The notes below the pieces were generated by a model, which searched no databases, was not told where the DNA came from, and was given only the letters and a program-made list of their open reading frames with translations. This document shows, piece by piece, positions 6,213 to 11,189 of a stretch of DNA of 11,189 nt; within the stretch, counting starts at the first letter, position 1; each line of letters starts with the position of its first letter. The position numbers and the translations under genes are program-made. Source of the stretch: JBBRCX01 sp038204465 (GTDB taxonomy: Bacteria; Planctomycetota; Phycisphaerae; Tepidisphaerales; Tepidisphaeraceae); assembly GCA_038204465.1 (NCBI GenBank), contig JBBRCX010000126.1:1-11189 (forward strand). Reading direction: 5' to 3'.

Positions 6213-6479
6213 ATGCCAGACCGGGGAATTCACTGTCCGTTCCTGAACCGGTCCGATCGGCGCTGCGCTTCGTGTTTCAGCCTCACCCGGTTACAAGACG
6301 CGTTCGAATTCTGCTTCGACCAATACGCGGCCTGCCCCGTCTACCAGGAGCTGCTGCTCGAGCGCCGCATCGCGAGGTATGCGAATGCCGCTGGCCCTGC
6401 CGTCCAAATCACGGTCTCCCATCGATACGCGAAGCACGCTCCCGCAGCTCAAGAGCTTCCTGCTGCACCTCGCCTCTGA
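6213..6479 (+). CDS. Small cysteine-rich protein of unknown function
   Basis: This 88-residue product has five cysteines in its first half: Cys8, Cys18, Cys21, Cys34 and Cys41, in the blocks HCPFLNRSDRRCASCF and FEFCFDQYAACPVY. The spacing C-x9-C-x2-C-x12-C-x6-CP suggests a bound metal ion or iron-sulfur cluster. I have a sense of similar short proteins in Planctomycetota-like genomes but cannot name a family. The start ATG 6213 follows AGGCGG (6201-6206) at a suitable distance. The last 32 codons overlap the recombinase gene in another frame, and that tail (after about residue 56) looks less protein-like, so only the first 55 residues may matter. It probably shares a transcript with xerD. 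Confidence 0.6.
   Translation: MPDRGIHCPFLNRSDRRCASCFSLTRLQDAFEFCFDQYAACPVYQELLLERRIARYANAAGPAVQITVSHRYAKHAPAAQELPAAPRL
6374..6377 (+). promoter_or_regulatory. Ribosome binding site deciding the recombinase start
   Basis: GAGG at 6374-6377 is seven bases before ATG 6385 but only one base before ATG 6379. The spacing favours 6385 as the start of the recombinase, inside the upstream small gene. Confidence 0.5.
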
Positions 6480-7317
6480 ACGCGGGCTGGCGCACAATTC
6501 GCTTCACGCCTATCGCCGTGATCTGGAGGACATCGAAGCGTTCTTTCACACGCGCGGGAAAGACCTTCTGACCGCCGACGCCGACGATTTCCGCAGCTAC
6601 CTCCAGAATCAAACCCGAAAGGGCCAGTCCACCAAAACCGTCGCGCGCCGGTTCGCGGCGATACGGATCTTCGTCCGCTATCTCGCCGCCAATGGCCACA
6701 ACACCGGCACCATCCTGCAGCAGCTCGAGCGTCCCAAGCCCGAGCAATCGCTTCCGAAGATCCTCAGCCGCGCGCAGGTCAACCAGCTCATCGCCGCGCC
6801 CAATCCCAAATCGAGCCTTTTCTACCGCGACGTCGCGATCCTGGAACTGCTCTACGCCTCGGGCCTGCGCGCCAGCGAATTGTGCGACCTCAAACTGCGC
6901 GATGCGAACCTGCAGGTCGGCTGCGTGCGCGTCCTTGGCAAAGGAATGAAGGAGCGCATCGTTCCGCTGGGCAAGGCCGCCGCCCAGGCGATCCAACGCT
7001 ATCTGGAAGAGTGCCGCCCCAAACTCGAGCATGCCAGCTGCGACCGCCTCTTTCTCTCCCGCACCGGCAAGCCGATGGAGCGCATCGGCCTCTGGATGCT
7101 CGTCGAAAAGTACGGCCGCCGCTGCGGCCTGCTCAAGTCCGTCTCCCCCCACACGCTCCGCCATTGCTTCGCCACCCACTTGATCGGCGGGGGCGCCGAC
7201 CTCCGCGTCGTCCAGGAACTCCTGGGCCACTCTGACATCAGCACCACCCAGATCTACACGCACGTTGACCAGGACCGGCTGAAGAAGATCCACGCCCAGT
7301 TCCACCCGCGCGGGTGA
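6385..7317 (+). CDS. Tyrosine recombinase, XerC/XerD type
   Basis: This 310-residue site-specific recombinase probably resolves chromosome dimers at dif sites as one half of a XerCD pair. Numbering from ATG 6385, the N-terminal SAM-like core-binding domain (about 19-105) shows LASERGLAHNSLHAYRRDL. The catalytic domain has Arg162 in ASGLRASELC, Lys186 in GKGMKERIVPLG, His256 and Arg259 in SPHTLRHCFATHL, His282 in LLGHSDISTTQ, and the nucleophile Tyr291 in IYTHV. All active-site residues are present and the length is standard. XerD is more likely than XerC, but the second Xer gene is not in the window, so no symbol is given. No phage or integron context surrounds it, which argues for a housekeeping role. 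The start at 6385 overlaps the cysteine-rich gene by 95 bases. Confidence 0.95.
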   Translation: MPLALPSKSRSPIDTRSTLPQLKSFLLHLASERGLAHNSLHAYRRDLEDIEAFFHTRGKDLLTADADDFRSYLQNQTRKGQSTKTVARRFAAIRIFVRYLAANGHNTGTILQQLERPKPEQSLPKILSRAQVNQLIAAPNPKSSLFYRDVAILELLYASGLRASELCDLKLRDANLQVGCVRVLGKGMKERIVPLGKAAAQAIQRYLEECRPKLEHASCDRLFLSRTGKPMERIGLWMLVEKYGRRCGLLKSVSPHTLRHCFATHLIGGGADLRVVQELLGHSDISTTQIYTHVDQDRLKKIHAQFHPRG

Positions 7318-7414
7318 CGGATTGAATTGTTGAAGCAGACACGGAGGAGGCAGGAAGGGGATGCGCGAAGCGGGGAGTCTAACGTAGCGGAAAGGCCTGC
7401 AGCGAGGCGTGCGG

Positions 7415-7645
7415 TCAAGCCGCGTGCGGCGTCGAATAACCCCCGGAAACCGGCATCTGCTGACACTGCAGACACAGCGCCAGGAAGATATGGCGCAGCC
7501 GATCGATCGAAGTCTTCTCGAAAAACTCCGGCGTGAAATCGACTGGGAAGGCCGCGCGGTAATTCTGGAATTGCTGGACCAGCGTCGGGCGGTCCAAGGC
7601 CGACACGAGGCAGATCAATTCTTCAACCTGGTTGGCCTGCAGCAT
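7415..7645 (-). CDS. Small helical protein of unknown function
   Basis: This 76-residue protein is mostly helical by composition: QANQVEELICLVSALDR, then PTLVQQFQNYRAAFPVDFT, then IDRLRHIFLALCLQCQQMP. AGGAG lies seven bases before ATG 7645, a textbook ribosome binding site, and the reading has balanced hydrophobic and charged positions, so it is very likely a real gene. There are no membrane segments or signal peptide, so it should be cytosolic. The central Arg/Tyr/Phe-rich segment and the RLRH motif could bind nucleic acid or a partner, but that is speculation. It converges with the recombinase gene with 97 bases between them and stands alone. I do not recognise a named family. Confidence 0.72.
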   Translation of the reverse strand: MLQANQVEELICLVSALDRPTLVQQFQNYRAAFPVDFTPEFFEKTSIDRLRHIFLALCLQCQQMPVSGGYSTPHAA

Positions 7646-8090
7646 AACTCAACTCCTCTATCGTCAGACTCGCGTATTCGTCCGACGTTAGCTCCCCATC
7701 AGGCTTATATGAAAAAGTCGATCAATGAGCCTTTATGCTGAATATCGGGCCGGATCACGATCCGCTTGATCTTTGGTTTCACCGCCGGCGGATTCTGCCA
7801 GGGCCGAACCTTCCAGGGGGGCTGAATCACCAAGGGCCGGTACCGATAACACACACCCGGATCGCGATGCAAACCCCGGCGTCGCGCCGCGGATTCCCCG
7901 GGGGAGCAGCCAAAGCAGCAGCGATACCCGCCGCTATTCCTTCAGATCAACGCGGCCGCAGAAGTGGAGGCCGTTCCAATTATGCCGGATGATGCCTCGA
8001 CGCCACACGTCTCGCCGCGGTCGTTGAGTCGCCGGAACAACCGTTGTCGTCCTCACCCGTCCGACGATTCGGCGGGAGAACGCGCGCGGG
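7646..8090. other. 445-base stretch without a confident gene
   Basis: This region lies between the orphan gene and the 3' end of the transporter gene, both on the minus strand. It should contain the promoter of the 7415-7645 gene, although I see no convincing boxes. Plus-strand frames here are Arg/Pro/Ser-rich and look like noise. On the minus strand two short coding-like pieces are visible. One ends at 7705 (described separately). The other ends near 7935 in RHNWNGLHFCGRVDLKE, without a clear start. They may be remnants of older genes. Confidence 0.5.
7705..7872 (-). CDS. Possible small ORF, function unknown
   Basis: A minus-strand frame ending at TAA 7705-7707 reads YRYRPLVIQPPWKVRPW, then NPPAVKPKIKRIVIRP, then DIQHKGSLIDFFI. 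The residue mix looks protein-like, with an aromatic and basic middle and a hydrophobic end. Possible starts are TTG 7872 (55 residues) or GTG codons just inside it; no Shine-Dalgarno supports either. A stop lies in frame about 75 bases further upstream. It could be a short real gene or the tail of a decayed one. Confidence 0.22.
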   Translation of the reverse strand: MHRDPGVCYRYRPLVIQPPWKVRPWQNPPAVKPKIKRIVIRPDIQHKGSLIDFFI

Positions 8091-9353
8091 CTACTCGGGT
8101 TCGTGGCGGCGGAGGATAGCTGAGCCGACGAGGGCAGCGAGAACGCTGAGGGCGATGACCGAGCCGACCGCGCGGATGCCGAGGTTGATGTCGCCCGGGC
8201 GGACCCACTGGGTGATGGCGCCGGCCCCGGGGCCGAGGACGGAGCCGAGGCCGATGAGTGCTTCGTGGTAGCCGCTATGCTCGGTGCTGCCTTCGCTGAG
8301 GACCATGCCGAAGTAGAGGCTCGCGGAATAGATCATTCCCAGCGTGACGCCCAGGACGATCTGCCAGAGGATCATCGCAGTGAGGTCGAGCGTTTGCGGG
8401 GAAGCCACTGAGCCAAACCAATGCGACGGCTGCGCGGTCAATCGCGCAAACGAAACGAGCATCGCGACCGCGGCGAGAAGCATTACGCGCGGGCGGGTGT
8501 GCCACCAGACGCCGAAGCCGAGCACGATGAAAGTGAGCCAGCGGGAGATCATCCACGTGCTGCCGACCAGCGTCTGCGTGGTGGCGTCCAGCGACTTCAT
8601 CACCGGCAGCGAGGGCATGAGGGCCATGAGGCTGTAGATGACGACGTAAGTGGCCGGCAGCGCCATGCGCGAGAGCCAGAGCGCCAGGGTGCGGACGCGC
8701 AGCAATTCGGGCTCCGGCTGCAGGGGGGCGGCGGCTGGTTCGGCCGCGCGATCGAACTTCTGCACAAATCGACGGCTCGGATCCAGCGCGAGCAGCGGCG
8801 CGGAAACCAGGTGAAGCAGCGCGGGGAGCAGGAAGACCCCGGCGGGCCACCGGTCGATGATGGTGCCGTTGATCGCGACCATCACCGCGCCGACACCGGA
8901 CCAGACGAGGTTGTAAACGGCGATGCGCACGGAGAGCGCGAGCGGCGGCACGCCGGTGGATGCCAGGCTTTCGAGGATGGGCCAGGTGATGCCTGCCAGA
9001 GCGCTGTAAGCGAGGAGCAGGAGCGTCATCGCGCGGGCGCAGGTGAAGCGTGTTCCAGCGGCGGCGACGAGCGCCATGGCGAGGTAGGTTGTCCCGAGCA
9101 CCACGCGCCGCGGCAGGCGCGAGGCCAACCGGTCGGCGAGGAGCGCGCCGATGACATAGACGGCGCCCTGTCCCGCGGCGAGGAGGAAGTTTTGCCCTAG
9201 GTTCCAGCCGTATCGCTGCGCGGTGTAGAAGAAGATCCCGATGATCAGCAGGTTGGTTCCGGCGGAGGCCATGGCCTCGACGAGGTAGAGCACACGCGCG
9301 GGAGGGGGAGTGAGGTTCAGGGGGTGGAGATCGGCGGCGGGGCGGGTGTGCAT
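8091..9353 (-). CDS. MFS transporter
   Basis: This 420-residue inner-membrane protein should move a small molecule using the proton or another gradient; the substrate is unknown. About twelve hydrophobic segments are visible, beginning with NLLIIGIFFYTAQRYGW (about 34-50). The loop after the second segment has the MFS motif A pattern GALLADRLASRLPRR (69-83). A proline- and alanine-rich cytoplasmic loop (about 190-222) separates the two six-helix halves. The C-terminal half has GMIYSASLYFGMVLSEGSTE followed by HEALIGLGSVLGPGAGA. ATG 9353 has no clear Shine-Dalgarno; Met28 is an alternative but would cut into the first helix. It diverges from the NHL gene at 9530 and has no operon partner. Confidence 0.92.
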   Translation of the reverse strand: MHTRPAADLHPLNLTPPPARVLYLVEAMASAGTNLLIIGIFFYTAQRYGWNLGQNFLLAAGQGAVYVIGALLADRLASRLPRRVVLGTTYLAMALVAAAGTRFTCARAMTLLLLAYSALAGITWPILESLASTGVPPLALSVRIAVYNLVWSGVGAVMVAINGTIIDRWPAGVFLLPALLHLVSAPLLALDPSRRFVQKFDRAAEPAAAPLQPEPELLRVRTLALWLSRMALPATYVVIYSLMALMPSLPVMKSLDATTQTLVGSTWMISRWLTFIVLGFGVWWHTRPRVMLLAAVAMLVSFARLTAQPSHWFGSVASPQTLDLTAMILWQIVLGVTLGMIYSASLYFGMVLSEGSTEHSGYHEALIGLGSVLGPGAGAITQWVRPGDINLGIRAVGSVIALSVLAALVGSAILRRHEPE

Positions 9354-9529
9354 GGGGGTCGGCGGCGCGAGGGGGAAGTGCTACTGGCGGCGGTGCGGCA
9401 ATGCAAGCCGGTAGGGTCGGTGCGAGCGGAGACGCCACGATTCGGAGTGGGTTGACCGGCGAAGCGCGCGAGAGTTGAATGACCGGGGAAATTGGGTTCG
9501 GCGATTCAAAAAGGAAAGGCAGGCGGACG

Positions 9530-10450
9530 ATGAGGCTTGGCAGCGGACGATTTCAATATGAGCTGGTGGAGGGATGGGGCAAGCCCCCGATGGGCAAGGC
9601 GTATGGGTACACGCACGGGGTGATCGCGGACTCCAGAGATCGCGTCTACATCCACAACACGAGCAAGGATGCCGTAATGATCTTCGACCCGGAAGGCAAC
9701 TTCCAGACGAGCTGGGGCAAGGAGTTCGAAGGCACGGCGCACGGGATGTTCTATAACAAGGAGGGGCAGGGCGAGTTCCTCTACTTCTCGGATCCGACGC
9801 GGCACCTGATCGCGAAGTACAGCATCGACGGGAAGAACAAGGTGTGGGAGCGCGGGCTGCCGGAAGGCAAGGGAATGTACGAGAACGCGGAGCAGTACAA
9901 GCCGACGGACCTCGCGGTCGCTCCCAACGGCGACTTCTATGTCGGCGACGGGTATGGGCTTTCGTGGATCCACCATTACGACAAGGACGCGAAGTATCTC
10001 GGCTCCTTCGGCGGGCCGGCCGGCAGCGAGCCGGGGAAGGTGAATTCGCCGCACGGCATCTGGGTGGACACGCGACGGGGCGCGCCGGAGCTTTACGTGG
10101 CGGATCGGGCGAACAACCGGGTGCAGGTGTTCACGATGGACGGGAAGCACAAGCGATTCTTGACGGATGAGATGCGGCTGCCGTGTTGCTTCTTCCAGCA
10201 TAAGGACTACCAGGTGGTGCCGCATCTGCGGGCCCGGGTGACGATCCTCGACCAGGACGACAAGACGGCGGCGATCCTGGGGGACAACCCGGCGCTGCCG
10301 GATACGAAGGGCTGGCCCGAGGTGCAGGACAAGCTTGAGACGGGGAAATTCAGCTCGCCGCACGCGGCGTGCGTGGACTCGAAGGAGGACATGTACGTGG
10401 TGGAGTGGATCTCGACGGGGCGGGTGACGAAGCTGAAGCGAGTGAAGTGA
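9530..10450 (+). CDS. NHL-repeat six-bladed beta-propeller protein
   Basis: This 306-residue protein lacks a signal peptide and is probably cytosolic. Six sheet-forming repeats can be followed: HGVIADSRDRVYIHN, HGMFYNKEGQGEFLYFSD, PTDLAVAPNGDFYVGDGYG, PHGIWVD...ELYVADRANNRVQVF, PHLRARVTILDQD, and PHAACVDSKEDMYVVEW. Five of the six carry a His at the same place (His29, 71, 175, 232, 278), and the third has Asp127. This resembles the metal-binding arrangement of peptidyl-alpha-hydroxyglycine lyase-type propellers, but enzymatic activity is not established. Start: ATG 9530 gives MRLGSGRFQYELVEGWGK, the beginning I expect for this group, with AGGCGG (9521-9526) just upstream. ATG 9479 would add seventeen unlikely residues. 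It is divergent from the transporter gene. Confidence 0.9.
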   Translation: MRLGSGRFQYELVEGWGKPPMGKAYGYTHGVIADSRDRVYIHNTSKDAVMIFDPEGNFQTSWGKEFEGTAHGMFYNKEGQGEFLYFSDPTRHLIAKYSIDGKNKVWERGLPEGKGMYENAEQYKPTDLAVAPNGDFYVGDGYGLSWIHHYDKDAKYLGSFGGPAGSEPGKVNSPHGIWVDTRRGAPELYVADRANNRVQVFTMDGKHKRFLTDEMRLPCCFFQHKDYQVVPHLRARVTILDQDDKTAAILGDNPALPDTKGWPEVQDKLETGKFSSPHAACVDSKEDMYVVEWISTGRVTKLKRVK

Positions 10451-10605
10451 TCGGCGGCAGAGAGTACGGGAGGCGAAGGTTGAGAGGATCGAGGATAGCG
10501 CAACCCTCGGTCCTTTCTGGGCTGGAAACGCTCGGTGGTGTTATCCGGACCTGGGTTTACGGGGAAAGGTTGGAATTGTAAGGGCGGGGCCCGGGGGTGT
10601 CGGGA

Positions 10606-10611
10606 TATAAT
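10606..10611 (+). promoter_or_regulatory. Consensus -10 box, TATAAT
   Basis: TATAAT at 10606-10611 lies nine bases before ATG 10621. Transcription would begin around 10617-10619, so the message would be nearly leaderless. No good -35 box is found at 17 bases; TTGTAA at 10576-10581 is too far away. Confidence 0.5.
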
Positions 10612-10620
10612 CGGGCGATC

Positions 10621-10953
10621 ATGAAATCGCTGCTTATTCTCGTGCTGGCGCTCGCGCTGTCGGGGTCGGCGTTTTTCACGCGGCCTACGGAGGCGGACTT
10701 CCACGATTACGTCGCGAAGGAACTGTACCCTCCGGGGGGCAATCTGATCGACCAGTTCACGCGCGACGCGAAAGTGAAGAGTTTTTTGGAGAACGCCCAC
10801 TACAAGGACAGGTATCTGTGGGTCGAAGTCGAACGGGACGGGAAGATCGCATATACCGGCGCGTTCAGCCACTGGTTCGATCGGGGGAACTTGACGAAGA
10901 AGAGCGCCGTGCGCTCTGGGGAAGTACCGGGGGTGGTGGCATACGTCCAATAG
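10621..10953 (+). CDS. Small membrane-anchored protein, DUF4359-like
   Basis: This 110-residue protein starts MKSLLILVLALALSGSAFF, a hydrophobic N-terminal segment that is either a membrane anchor or a signal peptide without a clear cleavage site. Then comes RPTEADFHDYVAKEL, which matches the P-(S/T)-E-x-D-F start of DUF4359-type proteins. The soluble part has a helix (LIDQFTRDAKVKSFLE) and a strand pair (YLWVEVERDGKIAYTGAF) and would lie outside the cytoplasmic membrane. ATG 10621 is chosen over an in-frame upstream GTG at 10597 because it begins the hydrophobic segment directly. No Shine-Dalgarno is seen; a TATAAT box just upstream suggests a very short leader. The function is unknown, and the family link is a moderate guess from pattern. 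Confidence 0.72.
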   Translation: MKSLLILVLALALSGSAFFTRPTEADFHDYVAKELYPPGGNLIDQFTRDAKVKSFLENAHYKDRYLWVEVERDGKIAYTGAFSHWFDRGNLTKKSAVRSGEVPGVVAYVQ

Positions 10954-11189
10954 ATGCGCAGATGGGGTGGGCGTTGACTGATCCGCGCCCGCAGATAGCG
11001 GTCGGCGGCCTCGTCGATCAGTGGTCGATCGATCTTCAGAGCTGCTAACCCGGATTATTCATGACGCTCAAAAAGCCCGTGAATAACCCTCTTTCTCGAA
11101 AGTCGGTGCGCCCGGCGATGTCGGGCTTGATTCCTTGCACGTGAACGCCACATCGGCGTTTACGATCATATGCAGCCGAGTGCTATGAA
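10954..11189. other. Terminal region without a confident gene
   Basis: After the DUF4359-like gene the plus strand holds no convincing frame. On the minus strand, 10975-11045 reads LKIDRPLIDEAADRYLRARI, which looks like a fragment of a real protein running without a start next to the AT-rich repeat. A further stem GTGAACGCC (11141-11149)/GGCGTTTAC (11155-11163) lies near the end. The sequence is cut by the window edge. Confidence 0.35.
11052..11088. repeat. AT-rich inverted repeat, possible transposon end
   Basis: GGATTATTCATG (11052-11063) pairs with CGTGAATAACC (11078-11088) around a 14-base loop, with one bulged A and one G-T pair. It stands out from the GC-rich surroundings. The run AACCCGGATTATTCATG reminds me of ends of IS1380-like insertion sequences, but no transposase is seen before the window ends at 11189. 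Confidence 0.45.

Noticed and set aside
6409..7305. 298-residue minus-strand frame opposite the recombinase gene
   Set aside because: The plus strand has every active-site residue of a tyrosine recombinase; the opposite frame has no motif and is a base-composition effect.
6379..7317. ATG 6379 as the recombinase start
   Set aside because: The only Shine-Dalgarno-like GAGG is one base away from it, but seven bases from ATG 6385, which is therefore preferred.
8275..9438. 387-residue frame on the same strand as the transporter, in another frame
   Set aside because: It is dominated by Arg, Pro, Ala and His, without membrane segments or motifs, and overlaps a clear MFS gene.
9506..10363. 285-residue minus-strand frame opposite the NHL gene
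   Set aside because: It shadows a protein with six clear propeller repeats and has no supporting start site.
1..11189. CRISPR arrays, tRNA genes or a defence island
   Set aside because: No regularly spaced repeats and no tRNA-like cloverleaf were seen. Apart from the single toxin-antitoxin pair and a dead nuclease-like gene, nothing points to defence.

Overview
This looks like a GC-rich bacterial chromosome segment that starts inside a ribosomal RNA operon. The lineage cannot be fixed from this window. The small cysteine-rich protein, the standalone UvrC-like protein and the NHL propeller remind me of uncultured Planctomycetota (Phycisphaerae-like) or Acidobacteriota, but that is an impression and not a database result.

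Layout. 1-415 is the 3' end of a 23S rRNA gene. A structured spacer of about 200 bases follows, then a 5S rRNA gene (613-723) and a strong intrinsic terminator (732-766). A compact phd-vapC toxin-antitoxin pair (859-1429) comes next. It is followed by a diverged fragment of a second 5S gene (1450 to about 1514), sitting exactly 800 bases after the matching part of the intact 5S. The toxin-antitoxin pair therefore lies between an intact 5S gene and a broken one.

1526-4715, minus strand, holds purine synthesis: purE, then a GNAT acetyltransferase, then purK. PurK carboxylates AIR to N5-CAIR and PurE rearranges it to CAIR. The two genes are separated by the GNAT gene and by a decayed plus-strand gene (2711 to about 3150) with one frameshift and one in-frame stop. 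That relic looks like a PD-(D/E)XK-type nuclease-like protein.

4894-7317, plus strand, concerns DNA. It carries a standalone protein resembling the N-terminal half of UvrC, whose GIY-YIG active site looks destroyed while its four cluster cysteines and UVR segment survive. Then comes a small five-cysteine protein that overlaps the start of a complete XerC/XerD-type tyrosine recombinase.

7415-9353, minus strand, holds a 76-residue orphan protein with a very good ribosome binding site, a 445-base stretch without a confident gene, and an MFS transporter. Divergent from the transporter is a cytoplasmic six-bladed NHL propeller (9530-10450). A small membrane-anchored DUF4359-like protein (10621-10953) follows, apparently with a very short leader. 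The last 140 bases contain an AT-rich inverted repeat that could be a transposon end, but no transposase is visible.

No CRISPR array, tRNA or recognisable defence operon was seen. The unusual points are the 5S remnant beside the toxin-antitoxin pair, the catalytically degenerate UvrC relative, and the overlap between the cysteine-rich gene and the recombinase gene.
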